From assembly GCF_003937915.1 (NCBI RefSeq), contig NZ_RHUM01000007.1:62001-126000 (forward strand): a DNA stretch of 64,000 nucleotides, given 5' to 3'. A program made the translations under genes and the position numbers. Position 1 is the first letter of the stretch. Every line of letters begins with the position of its first letter. A model generated the notes under the pieces. That model was not told the origin of the DNA. It made no database searches and saw only the letters and a program-made list of their open reading frames with translations. Shown here piece after piece: positions 20,091 to 28,751 of this stretch. The DNA is from Erwinia sp. 198 (GTDB lineage Bacteria; Pseudomonadota; Gammaproteobacteria; Enterobacterales; Enterobacteriaceae).

Positions 20091-21293
20091 TCAGGTGGCT
20101 TTTGCGAAAGTTGTTCGGCCAGGGATCCACCACAGAAACAGGGCCAGCATTGCGATAGCTCCAAGCGCACTGAACGCCACGCTCCAGGAGTAGTGTGCGA
20201 CAATCAACCCGGTCATAGCAGGGCTCGCAGAAGCGCCGATACCCTGCATCAACATGACTACGCTCTGGCCCGCGTTGACATGTCCGCTTCCCTGCAAAAG
20301 AGAAACCACATAACCCGGCACGGCAACGCCCAGGATCCCAGCGGCCATGCCGTCAAAAATCTGAATCGGGATAACAGACAGCGGCCCGGAAAATTCAGCG
20401 GCGATAGCTGCCCGCATCGGCAGGATCAGTAACGCCGCCATGATAAGACGGCGATAGCCATATTTCTCCATGCATCTTGCCGTATAGATCGCTACCGGCA
20501 CCATGACCAGCTGAGAAATGACGACGGTTGCCGCGGCATATAAGCCCGGGTTGACGGCATCGTGGCCCGGCGTTGACGCGACGCGCATACTCAACATCGG
20601 CAGCAAGGCCGCGTTGGCCAGGTGAAATAACAGCAGCGTCAGGCCAACCATTAAAAGATCGGGCTTGCGCGCCAGCATCCACAGGCCCATACGCGGTTCG
20701 TGTTGATGGTGGGTTTCCAAACCCCGCGCGACGTCGTAATCAATTTCTTTGCTACGAACGGCAAGCGTGGCGATGCCTGCGAAAATACCCATAAGCGTCA
20801 TCAAAATAAACACCGTGCCTAAGCCCCAGTACCAGGCGGAAAAACCAGCAAAAACGGCAGCAAGCGTGTTCCCTGCATGGCTCCAGGCTTCATTTCGCCC
20901 CATCTGCCGGTTAAAGTTTTTCTGGCCGGTAAGCCCCAGCGTAATGCCGGATACCGTCGGGCCAATAAAGGCTGCCGACACCCCAACAATAATTTGTGAA
21001 ACCATCACCGTCCATGACTGGCTGCTGTACCAGAGCAGCAAGGTCGCAGCAGTGATGGTTGCGCAACCTGTCAACACAATGCTTCTTTTATGACGCGCTG
21101 CATCGGCGATCGCGCCGGCCGGTAGCGTAGAGAGCAATCCGGCAATGCCGCCGCAGGTCATGACGAAGCCAATCTCGTCAGGACGCCAGTGTTGTCCGGT
21201 TAAAAAAATGCCTAAAAAGGGACCTAAACCGTCCTTGACGTCAGCCAGAAAAAAGCTCATCAGACAGAGAGCCTGAAGCGATCGTTGTGACAT
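20091..21293 (-). CDS. MFS transporter, substrate unknown
   Basis: This 400-residue polytopic inner-membrane protein is a major facilitator superfamily member. The loop-2 motif appears as GAIADAARHKRSIVL and segments of about 20 hydrophobic residues repeat along the chain, giving roughly 12 helices. Similar proteins are annotated as drug or small-molecule efflux carriers, but nothing here fixes the substrate. A short central loop (EIDYDVARGLETHHQHEP) is rich in His. No regulator adjoins it. The gene lies between tag and selB in a position not shared with E. coli, so it is probably an insertion. Confidence 0.75.
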   Translation of the reverse strand: MSQRSLQALCLMSFFLADVKDGLGPFLGIFLTGQHWRPDEIGFVMTCGGIAGLLSTLPAGAIADAARHKRSIVLTGCATITAATLLLWYSSQSWTVMVSQIIVGVSAAFIGPTVSGITLGLTGQKNFNRQMGRNEAWSHAGNTLAAVFAGFSAWYWGLGTVFILMTLMGIFAGIATLAVRSKEIDYDVARGLETHHQHEPRMGLWMLARKPDLLMVGLTLLLFHLANAALLPMLSMRVASTPGHDAVNPGLYAAATVVISQLVMVPVAIYTARCMEKYGYRRLIMAALLILPMRAAIAAEFSGPLSVIPIQIFDGMAAGILGVAVPGYVVSLLQGSGHVNAGQSVVMLMQGIGASASPAMTGLIVAHYSWSVAFSALGAIAMLALFLWWIPGRTTFAKAT

Positions 21294-21458
21294 ACTCTAT
21301 TTCCTGTGTTGGCGATAAAAGGAGCTGGCACGATACAGCATGGCAGCGAACACCCGCTTTTGATATAGCCTCGCTGGCTGAGTCTGTAAAATCCATAAAG
21401 TGGAGGGGCGGGCTAAATTGTGCGGTATCAATAAGGAAAGCGTTAAGGAAAAGGAGGA

Positions 21459-23297
21459 TCAGGGGAACATGGTGTCGTCGCGCAGCAGATGATCGCTGCC
21501 CTGACGACAGGTAAAGCCGCTGCGGTCGAAAAACTCCAGGATCTGCACCGCCAGCTTGCGACCCATAGCGAAAAGGCGGCGAAAGTCCGCCGCGCGGGTG
21601 GCAAGCCCCTGCTGATGCCGCTGGCGAATGGTGTCGGCATACCGTTCAATCAGCGCGCGGGAGTAGTAACGATCCTGAACGATAGCGGCTATTTCGCCGC
21701 TGCTGGCGGCTTTTTGTAGCGTCAGCCGCATCAGCGCCTCGTCGGTTTTCAGGCAGGCTGCCATATCCCGCACCCAGCCGCTATCCTGTGCCAGCAGCGG
21801 TTTGGCCTGCTGCCACAGTGCCTGCTCCTCTGGCGTAAAGCTGACGCAGAAGACAGGCAGACGCAGCCAGCCATAGTGAAATACCAGCGCGCCGTCGGCC
21901 AGCAATAAGTCGATAACCGCCAGCCCGATCGCTTCCGGCAGGCCGGGCAGCGCCATCCTTCTGAGGCGGCTTCGCCCCAGCCCGGGCCTGTCTTCATGCC
22001 TGCGATGGTAGTCCGCCAGCGTGTCCAGCACCTGCCGCCGCCATCCTTCGGTAACCTCCGCCAACAGCAGATAGTCGCCTGCTTCAACCGGCGCAATGGC
22101 GCTGAGCGCAGCGGAAAACCCGTCGGCAGTCAGCTGGCGCGCCCAGGCGAGCTGCGTTTTGCGCCAGGGACCGGCCTGAAGCAAAAGCCGCAGCGTCGCC
22201 CCATCGTTCTGCGCATCCGCCAGCTGCTGTAGCCAGCGCATCGCATTGGGCTGTGGCGTACAGCCTTTTTTCTGCATCAACAGCACCACGCGAGCGCCCG
22301 CCAGCGTCTGCCGGGCCGTAATATCGCGCAGGATCAGCCGATCGTTATCCGCCAGCCATAGCGGTTTATCCAGCGTCAGCTCGGCCAGGCCATCCTGCAT
22401 CGGCGTCACGCTGCCGGTGATATGGCTGGCGGCATGGTGAATATGCAGCCGCTGCGCCTGTTTTAACGGCTGAAGCGGCTGGAGCGCCACTACCACCCGG
22501 CTGGAAAGCACCGCGGGCGGCTCTTGCAGCAGCCAGTCGCCGCGGGACAGCTCGCTTTTTTCGACGCCGCCAACAAGGTTAAGCGCCAGCCGCTGGCCGC
22601 CGCAGGCGACGCTGGCAGGCTGGTTTTGCGCCCGCAGACCCTGCACGCGGACGCTTTTATTTATACCGGTCAGCCAGAGCCTGTCACCGACGCGAACCTC
22701 GCCGCCCAGTGCGGTGCCCGTGACGACAGTGCCCGTACCCGGCACGCTGAAGGCGCGATCGATAGCCAGGCGAAAGCGTTTGCAGGGGGCGATGGCGCGC
22801 GCGGGCAGCTGGCTGATATGGTCGGCAAGGGCGCTGATGCCGGTGGCGTTCAGCGCGCTGGTAATAAACAGCGTGACGTCCGGCCAGCCCATCAGCGCGG
22901 CCAGCGTGCGGATTTCCCGCTCGGTGTCGCGGATGCGTGCGGCGTCGGCCAGGTCGGCTTTGGTGATCGCGATGGTAAGCGGTGGCTGCCCGCTCAGTTG
23001 CAGGATCGCCAGATGTTCGCGGGTTTGCGGCATGACGCCCTCATCGGCCGCCACGGCGAGCAGCGCGTGATCGGGGCCGGTGACGCCGCTGAGCATATTA
23101 GCAAGGTACCTTTGGTGGCCTGGCACGTCGATAAAACTGAAGATCCGTCCATCCGGCCTCGGCCACCAGGCATAATTGAGATCGACGGTGCTGTCCTGAG
23201 GTTTTTCTCCCGGCAGGCGATCGAGCGCTACGCCGGTCAGCGCCCGCAGCAGCGTAGTTTTGCCGTGTGCGGCATGGCCTGCGCTGACGATGACCAT
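21459..23297 (-). CDS. selB: SelB-like selenocysteine elongation factor with altered GTPase motifs
   Basis: SelB is the EF-Tu-like GTPase that brings Sec-tRNA to UGA codons by binding SECIS RNA. The 612-residue protein aligns along its full length with E. coli SelB (614), including DVPGH (switch II), HIHHAASHITG in domain III and the C-terminal winged helices ending GRKLAVQILEFFDRSGF. Two normally fixed GTPase motifs differ: GHVDHGKT is GHAAHGKT (Ala9-Ala10), and KRGMT of switch I is PQDST (33-37). selA, its usual operon partner, is absent. The protein could be a decaying relic or a repurposed RNA-binding GTPase. No frameshift or internal stop is present. Confidence 0.9.
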   Translation of the reverse strand: MVIVSAGHAAHGKTTLLRALTGVALDRLPGEKPQDSTVDLNYAWWPRPDGRIFSFIDVPGHQRYLANMLSGVTGPDHALLAVAADEGVMPQTREHLAILQLSGQPPLTIAITKADLADAARIRDTEREIRTLAALMGWPDVTLFITSALNATGISALADHISQLPARAIAPCKRFRLAIDRAFSVPGTGTVVTGTALGGEVRVGDRLWLTGINKSVRVQGLRAQNQPASVACGGQRLALNLVGGVEKSELSRGDWLLQEPPAVLSSRVVVALQPLQPLKQAQRLHIHHAASHITGSVTPMQDGLAELTLDKPLWLADNDRLILRDITARQTLAGARVVLLMQKKGCTPQPNAMRWLQQLADAQNDGATLRLLLQAGPWRKTQLAWARQLTADGFSAALSAIAPVEAGDYLLLAEVTEGWRRQVLDTLADYHRRHEDRPGLGRSRLRRMALPGLPEAIGLAVIDLLLADGALVFHYGWLRLPVFCVSFTPEEQALWQQAKPLLAQDSGWVRDMAACLKTDEALMRLTLQKAASSGEIAAIVQDRYYSRALIERYADTIRQRHQQGLATRAADFRRLFAMGRKLAVQILEFFDRSGFTCRQGSDHLLRDDTMFP

Positions 23298-23367
23298 CAG
23301 CCTGTCCCGGCGCTAGGGCGCCACGGCGGAGGCGCCGTTATCGGGGCGGCGGTAAACGGGTTCACCA

Positions 23368-23976
23368 TCAGGCCGATGGCGGCACCGTGCGGGCGAAGCT
23401 TTCCCGCTGGAACATTTTTTCCGCCAGTTTGACCAGCGCAGGCCGTTCCACGCACCAGTTAGGGATCACGCGGCGAAAGTTCAGGAAGCCTATCAGGCAG
23501 GCGACGGCTATATCCGCTACGTTAATGGCCTCGCCGTTGATCGTGGTGCCTTTGGCCGCCTCTTGTTCCAGCGCGTCGAGACCGCGCGCGATTTTTTCGC
23601 GCTGGCGCAGCAGCTGGCTCTCCATCTGTAGCTCCGGCGGCCTCATCTGTTCGCGCAGCAGGATCACCGCCGCATCGCCGATCCCGTCCGCCAGCGCCTC
23701 CAGCTGCCGTACCTTCAGCGCCGCCAGCCGGTCAGGCGGCATCAGCGCCGGGGCGATATCAAGCTGCTCCAGGTAAGCGGCGATGATATGCGAGTCGTAC
23801 CAGGTTTCCTGCCCGGCCACCAGCGCCGGGACTTTACCCAACGGATTGTAGTGCGGAACGTGGCTCTCGTCGGTCCAGGGCGATTCGTTGATAAATTCAA
23901 AGGTGATGCCTTTTTCCAACAGAATAACCGAAATTTTCCGTACAAAAGGACTGGTGTAGCTGCCGATTAATTTCAT
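23368..23976 (-). CDS. yibF: Glutathione S-transferase-like protein YibF
   Basis: This is a 202-residue cytoplasmic GST-family protein, the same length as E. coli YibF. The thioredoxin-like N-terminal domain begins [20 protein letters not shown] with the Ser/Thr-Ser-Pro-Phe active-site loop; [10 protein letters not shown] is the cis-proline region. The all-helical C-terminal domain contains [20 protein letters not shown] and ends [12 protein letters not shown]. coli YibF binds glutathione, but its substrate is uncertain. In E. coli selA lies between yibF and selB in the same direction; here only 70 bp separate them. Confidence 0.93.
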   Translation of the reverse strand: MKLIGSYTSPFVRKISVILLEKGITFEFINESPWTDESHVPHYNPLGKVPALVAGQETWYDSHIIAAYLEQLDIAPALMPPDRLAALKVRQLEALADGIGDAAVILLREQMRPPELQMESQLLRQREKIARGLDALEQEAAKGTTINGEAINVADIAVACLIGFLNFRRVIPNWCVERPALVKLAEKMFQRESFARTVPPSA

Positions 23977-24018
23977 TACGCGAATTCCCCTTCAAAACCG
24001 AATGGCCTGTTTATCACG

Positions 24019-24945
24019 TTATTCTCCCGGAAACAGGAATGGATTCAGGCTGCTGCGTGAAAAGCCCTCCTGCTCCATTCGCGCATCCAGCACCAGCGAG
24101 GCGAGATCGTCGGCAACCGCTTCTACGGCCGGATCTTTTACCTGATAGAGCAGTTTCATATAGGTGCCGCAGTCGCCGCAGCTTTCGGCCTTAATGGACG
24201 CGAGATTGCCTTCCAGCGACCAGGCATGCAGGTCCTGCGTTTGCTCACAGTTGCTGCATCGCGCGCGCGCCACGTGCCATTCGCTTTCGCACAGATTGCA
24301 GTGCAGATAGCGCAGGCCGTCCTCCTGCTGGTCCATATGCACCACGCCGGAGACCGGCACGCTGCCGCACACCGGACAAAACTGCCGCTGTTCGCCATAT
24401 TCGGCGCGCGCGCGGCCGGGGATCAGCGCCGCCATCTGCGCCCAGTACAGCGAGAGCGCCGCCCAGACGAAAGGCGATTTGTCGCTGGCTATTTGCGAAA
24501 AGTCATTGGCGAACAGCGCGTTAGCCATGGCTTCCAGCTCCGGCGCGGAGGCTTTTTCCAGATTCTCCAGTACCGCCAGCGCCTGGCCGGACATTTCCGG
24601 CTTCATTTCGGCGATCAGCGAATGGAGCAGACGCTGCCAGTGCGCATCGCGGGGCAGCGTGTGGATATCCAGCGGCGGTTTGCCAATGCGTGCGGCTTCC
24701 GCCAGGCGCGCCTGCAAATCCAGCCGCAGCGGATGATCGTAAAGCACTATCTCCTGCGCGCTGGCGATAACGGCCGCAAAGCGCAAATAGTCGCCCAACG
24801 GATTTTTCTCTGCCAGCTGGCGCAGTCTTGCGGCGCGGCGGGCATACAAATTTTTCAGCCTGGGGAAAAGTAACGGCGGGATCGTCTCCGCCATTTTTGT
24901 TTCGCTTTTCTCCAGCGGATCCTGCGGGATTATGCGAATAGTCAT
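24019..24945 (-). CDS. fdhE: Formate dehydrogenase accessory protein FdhE
   Basis: FdhE is a cytoplasmic rubredoxin-like iron protein needed for assembly of the respiratory formate dehydrogenases FdnGHI and FdoGHI. The 308-residue protein matches E. coli FdhE (309 aa) throughout. Its paired CxxC motifs are visible in [32 protein letters not shown] and [10 protein letters not shown], all intact. In E. coli it is the last gene of fdoGHI-fdhE; here fdoGHI is absent upstream and fdhD lies about 560 bp away in the opposite direction. Its client enzyme must be elsewhere, or the gene is a survivor without a client. Confidence 0.94.
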   Translation of the reverse strand: MTIRIIPQDPLEKSETKMAETIPPLLFPRLKNLYARRAARLRQLAEKNPLGDYLRFAAVIASAQEIVLYDHPLRLDLQARLAEAARIGKPPLDIHTLPRDAHWQRLLHSLIAEMKPEMSGQALAVLENLEKASAPELEAMANALFANDFSQIASDKSPFVWAALSLYWAQMAALIPGRARAEYGEQRQFCPVCGSVPVSGVVHMDQQEDGLRYLHCNLCESEWHVARARCSNCEQTQDLHAWSLEGNLASIKAESCGDCGTYMKLLYQVKDPAVEAVADDLASLVLDARMEQEGFSRSSLNPFLFPGE

Positions 24946-25511
24946 CAGGAATTCCTGTTATCTGGCGCGCTAATATCGTCGGCGGAACGCGCATTAGCCG
25001 CACTTTTTGTCCGGTAGCGGGTCACCCGGTCTGCAAAGAGTCTGTTTCGCCTCTAAAGCGGCGTAAACCCGCATGGCGCGTGGTAGCCAAACCCTGTCAC
25101 GCTCAGCTTAGCGATAAAGCAGGGCCGCCGTATCGCGTATCGCGAGTCGGCGGCGGCCTGAAAAATGCCCTCAGAGCTAAAATTATAGCGCCCGCGCTCG
25201 TCAACTTCCTTGTTAAGCGCAATTTAAGGGATATTTTTTAACCACCACGGTTTGCTGCACGCAGCAAAAAAGCCGCTATGGAAGTCTCTACGGCATGTTC
25301 TTGTTCAGATCTGCGGCTGGCGCCGGCCGCCAGGCCGGTTGCAACGCAAAGCCCTGGCAGCGATTGGTTATCCGTTTCTTTTTGTGCTTTTTACCGCCGG
25401 AAAACGCCGTTGCGCGGATTATTGTTTTGCGGTAGCCCTCCTGCGGGTTCAAAATTACAGGCGAAAAAATTAGCGGCGCGGCTTGAGCGACGGGAAAAAC
25501 AGGTGAGTGAA
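24946..25511. other. fdhE-fdhD divergent interval lacking fdoGHI
   Basis: In E. coli this place holds the three-gene fdoGHI operon. Here about 560 bases contain no recognisable fdo fragment. A GC-rich palindromic stretch lies around 25128-25158 (CGCCGTATCGCG...). The fdhD frame can be read in from 25278, but the extra sequence is not homologous. Confidence 0.7.
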
Positions 25512-26321
25512 ATGAGCAAGGCGGGTGAACAGAGCATGACCGGCGTCAGTCAGATTGCGGTCTGGCAGCGCGGTGCGCTGGAGACGGCCCGGGAGGACTG
25601 GCTGGCCGATGAGGTGCCGGTAGCGCTGGTGTATAACGGCATTTCGCATGTGGTGATGATGGCGACGCCGAAAGATCTCGAGGCATTCGCCATCGGTTTT
25701 TCCCTGTCTGAAGGGATTATCAGCTCGCCCGGCGATATTTACGGCATTGATATTCAGCCTTCCTGCGGCGGGCTTGAGGTGCAGATAGAGCTGTCCAGCC
25801 GCCGTTTTATGGGGCTGAAAGCGCAGCGCCGGGCGATGGCGGGCCGCACGGGCTGCGGCGTCTGCGGCGTGGAGCAGCTGGCGGAAATCGGTAAGCCCGT
25901 GCAGCCGCTGCCTTTCAGCCAAACCTTTTCGCTGGATCGGCTGGACGGCGCGCTGTCGCAGCTGAAAAGCTACCAGCCGGTCGGGCAGCTGACCGGCTGT
26001 ACGCACGCGGCGGCCTGGATAACGCCGGACGGCAATCTGGCGGGTGGCTGTGAAGACGTAGGCCGCCACGTGGCGCTGGATAAGCTGCTCGGCCTGCGCA
26101 GTCAGCAGGCCAGCTGGCAGCAGGGCGCGGTGCTGGTTTCCAGCCGCGCCAGCTACGAGATGGTGCAGAAATCCGCCATGTGCGGCGTGGAAATTCTCTT
26201 TGCGGTTTCCGCCGCGACCAAACTGGCGGTTGAGGTGGCGCAGCGCAGCAATCTGACGCTGGTCGGCTTCAGCAAGCCGGGCCGCGCCACGGTTTATACC
26301 CATCCGCAGCGGTTAATTTGA
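25512..26321 (+). CDS. fdhD: Formate dehydrogenase sulfurtransferase FdhD
   Basis: FdhD carries sulfur from IscS to the molybdenum cofactor of formate dehydrogenases, making them active. The start at 25512 gives 269 residues close to E. coli FdhD (277); the frame is open for another 78 upstream codons without homology. The essential cysteines are in [12 protein letters not shown] at Cys115 and Cys118. The blocks [49 protein letters not shown] and [14 protein letters not shown] are conserved. It diverges from fdhE with no fdo genes between. An active FdhD implies at least one molybdenum formate dehydrogenase elsewhere; otherwise it is vestigial. Confidence 0.94.
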   Translation: MSKAGEQSMTGVSQIAVWQRGALETAREDWLADEVPVALVYNGISHVVMMATPKDLEAFAIGFSLSEGIISSPGDIYGIDIQPSCGGLEVQIELSSRRFMGLKAQRRAMAGRTGCGVCGVEQLAEIGKPVQPLPFSQTFSLDRLDGALSQLKSYQPVGQLTGCTHAAAWITPDGNLAGGCEDVGRHVALDKLLGLRSQQASWQQGAVLVSSRASYEMVQKSAMCGVEILFAVSAATKLAVEVAQRSNLTLVGFSKPGRATVYTHPQRLI

Positions 26322-26348
26322 CCGCCTGCTCTCCTGGCGTCGGCGGCA

Positions 26349-27125
26349 TTACGCCACCACCACCTGCGGCAGCGCCGTTTCCAGCGCGGCGAAAGCCTGG
26401 ACGCCTGCCGCGCCGCTGTCGGTGATCAGCACCGCGATCTGTTCAGGTCGGGCATACTGCATCCGGCTGCTTACGCCCAGCTTGCTGTGATCGGCCAGCA
26501 GGATCGCTCGCGCTGCCTGATGCACCATTGCGCGCGCGATGGCCGCTTCATAAGGATGAAAGCTGCTGGCACCGTTTTTGCCGTCGATGCCGGTCGGAGA
26601 CAGCATCGCCACGTCGGCGCGATAACGATAAATTTCCGCCACCGTCAGCTCGCCGCGCGTTTCCTGTGCACCGGCCAGCATCGCACCACCCAGCAAAATA
26701 ATGCTGTTGTTCAGCTGCTCGCCCTCTTCGGCGGCGGAAAGTTTTAGCGCCGCCTGCAGACTGTTGGTGACGATGGTCAGCCCGGACATGGTGCATAGCT
26801 CTTCCGCCAGCATGGTAGTGGTGCTGCCAGCGTCGATAAACAGCGTCTGTCCCGGCGTTAACAGCCGCGCGGCGGCGCGCGCGATAGCGCGTTTTTCTCT
26901 GGCGCGGACTTCGCTGCGCACGGTCAGCGGCGGTTCCGGCTCCGCCGTCAGCGACATCAGCCCGCCGTGTACGCGACGGGCCGCGCCCAGCGCCTCCAGC
27001 TCAATGATATCTCTTCTGGCGGTTTCACGTGAAACGCCTAACTCTTTGATAATGCGCTCGGTGCTGACATGACCCAGCGTAGCCAGCAGCGCGCGAATGC
27101 GATGCAGACGCGATTCCTGAAGCAT
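26349..27125 (-). CDS. DeoR-family transcriptional regulator
   Basis: This 258-residue protein has the DeoR plan: an N-terminal winged helix-turn-helix (RIRALLATLGHVSTERI...LGVSRETARRDI at about 8-40) and a C-terminal sugar-phosphate sensor domain with LFIDAGSTTTMLAEEL and the typical ADVAMLSPTGIDGKNGASSF. DeoR members usually repress sugar-catabolic operons and are released by a phosphosugar. It is divergent from the class-III aminotransferase, and the 161-bp gap between them carries a 15-bp direct repeat likely to be its operator. No ligand can be assigned. Confidence 0.85.
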   Translation of the reverse strand: MLQESRLHRIRALLATLGHVSTERIIKELGVSRETARRDIIELEALGAARRVHGGLMSLTAEPEPPLTVRSEVRAREKRAIARAAARLLTPGQTLFIDAGSTTTMLAEELCTMSGLTIVTNSLQAALKLSAAEEGEQLNNSIILLGGAMLAGAQETRGELTVAEIYRYRADVAMLSPTGIDGKNGASSFHPYEAAIARAMVHQAARAILLADHSKLGVSSRMQYARPEQIAVLITDSGAAGVQAFAALETALPQVVVA

Positions 27126-27182
27126 GATTGCGTTCCTTAACCGGACAAGGGCATCAGCCTAACCGACAAATGACCGTCGTGC

Positions 27183-27215
27183 ATGTGTATTTTATTGTAT
27201 ATGTGTATTTTGTTG
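27183..27215. promoter_or_regulatory. Direct repeat, probable DeoR-type operator
   Basis: ATGTGTATTTTATTG (27183-27197) and ATGTGTATTTTGTTG (27201-27215) are 14/15 identical with an 18-bp period. Tandem T-rich repeats of this kind are typical DeoR-family operators, and the repeat lies between the DeoR gene and the aminotransferase. Confidence 0.65.
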
Positions 27216-27286
27216 CATTAAGACAAAAAGTCGTCATTATAAAAAGACGGGATGCACACCTTCATCCTTTCGCAACGGGAGTTATC

Positions 27287-28627
27287 ATGGCTACACGTTC
27301 GACCATCATGGATACCAACAGTTTTCGCGCAGAGCACGCCGCCGGTCTGGACGCTGACGTGCGGAAGCTTACCGATAAACGCAGCCGGGTGCTGGGTGAA
27401 TCCTACCGGCTGTTTTACCGCAAGCCGGTGCATCTGGTGCGGGGCGAAGGGCAATATTTATGGGATGCCGCCGGAGAAAAATATCTGGATGCCTATAACA
27501 ACGTGGCGAGCATCGGCCACTGCCATCCTGCGGTCATTAATGCGGTATATCAGCAAATGCAGCAGCTTAATACCCATACTCGCTATCTGCATGAGCGCAT
27601 TCTCGACTATTCGGAAGCGCTGCTGTCGACGCTGCCCGGCGAAATCAATCGGGCGATGTATATGTGCACCGGCTCGGAGGCGAACGATCTGGCTATCCGC
27701 GTGGCGCGGGCCTTCAGCGGCGGCACGGGCATTATCGTCAGCCAGGAGGCGTATCACGGCACCAGCGATCTGACCTCCGGCGTTTCGCCTGCTTTAGGTT
27801 CCGGCCAGCCGCTGGCCGCCACCACCCGCCTGGTTTCGCCGCCCGATCGCTATCGCGTCGCCGCGCCGGATTTGGGTGACTGGTTCGCTAACGAAATCCA
27901 GCGGCAGATCGACGATATGGCCGCGCACGGCATAAAATTTGCCGGCTTCCTCGCCGACTCGATTTTCTCTTCCGATGGCGTGCTGCCCGGCCCGAAAGGC
28001 TTTCTACAAAAGGCGATTGAAGTCGTACACAACAACGGCGGCATCTTTATCGCCGACGAAGTGCAGCCCGGTTTTGCCCGCACCGGCGAGGCATTCTGGG
28101 GCTTTGCGCGGCATGGCGTCGTGCCGGATATCGTTACCACCGGCAAGCCGATGGGCAATGGCATTCCGGTATCCGCACTGCTGGCGAAAAGCGACGTGTT
28201 GGCCGCTTTCAGCGACGATATTCCCTATTTCAATACGTTTGGCGGCAATCCGGTGGCGATGGCGGCGGCGCAGGCGGTGCTGCAGGTGATTAAAGAAGAG
28301 CAGCTGCAGGAACACAGCCGCGTCGTGGGCGAAAAACTGCTGAAGGAGCTGCTGACGCTGAAAGAAAAATATGAGTGCGTGGGTGACGTGCGCGGCGCGG
28401 GGCTGTTTATTGGCTTTGAGCTGGTTAAAGACAAGGGCAGCAAAACGCCGGACAAACAGCTGGCGCTGGATGTCACCGAAAAGCTGCGTGAAAACCGCGT
28501 GCTGACCTCGGTGGCCGGGCCTTACGGTAACGTGCTGAAGCTGCGTCCGCCTTTGGCTTTTCAGGAAGGCGATATCGACTGGCTGGTCGGCGCGCTGGAT
28601 AACTCTCTGCGGGCCGTGCTCCGCTAA
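27287..28627 (+). CDS. Class-III PLP aminotransferase, substrate unknown
   Basis: The 446-residue protein is a fold-type-I, class-III aminotransferase (ornithine/4-aminobutyrate aminotransferase group). Visible motifs are GHCHPAVINAV, MYMCTGSEANDLAIRVAR for PLP phosphate binding, FIADEVQPGFARTGEAFW with the cofactor-contacting Asp, and the Schiff-base lysine Lys287 in TTGKPMGNG. The start at 27287 follows ACGGGAG; upstream codons in the same frame lie in the promoter region and overlap the repeat operator. Its pairing with a DeoR regulator suggests an amino sugar or amino-acid-derived substrate, but nothing in the sequence proves this. Confidence 0.8.
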   Translation: MATRSTIMDTNSFRAEHAAGLDADVRKLTDKRSRVLGESYRLFYRKPVHLVRGEGQYLWDAAGEKYLDAYNNVASIGHCHPAVINAVYQQMQQLNTHTRYLHERILDYSEALLSTLPGEINRAMYMCTGSEANDLAIRVARAFSGGTGIIVSQEAYHGTSDLTSGVSPALGSGQPLAATTRLVSPPDRYRVAAPDLGDWFANEIQRQIDDMAAHGIKFAGFLADSIFSSDGVLPGPKGFLQKAIEVVHNNGGIFIADEVQPGFARTGEAFWGFARHGVVPDIVTTGKPMGNGIPVSALLAKSDVLAAFSDDIPYFNTFGGNPVAMAAAQAVLQVIKEEQLQEHSRVVGEKLLKELLTLKEKYECVGDVRGAGLFIGFELVKDKGSKTPDKQLALDVTEKLRENRVLTSVAGPYGNVLKLRPPLAFQEGDIDWLVGALDNSLRAVLR

Positions 28628-28751
28628 CCACAGCGGCGGCCCGCGCACCGTCTGCTGACAGGGCCCAGGCGGCAGGGAAGGAGTTTACCCAGGCGACGGG
28701 AGAGCTCACTCAGGCGGCAGGACAGCCCACTCAGCGAGCTGGAAAGCGCTT
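28628..28751. repeat. Degenerate 21-24 bp direct repeats between convergent genes
   Basis: Related units beginning CAGGCGGCAGG (28666), CAGGCGACGGG (28690), CAGGCGGCAGG (28711) and CAGCGAGCTGG (28732) recur every 21-24 bases. In one plus-strand frame they read as a T-Q-A-A-G-x-x pattern, but there is no start codon, so coding is not supported. Confidence 0.55.

Noticed and set aside
23298-23367. An 18-codon frame as a selA remnant
   Set aside because: The short proline-rich translation has no similarity to SelA.
22524-23432. A 302-codon open frame antisense to selB
   Set aside because: Shadow of selB codon usage; SelB homology is clear along the whole opposite strand.
24946-25277. Fragments of fdoI or fdoG
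   Set aside because: No recognisable heme-binding helix or molybdopterin motif in any frame.
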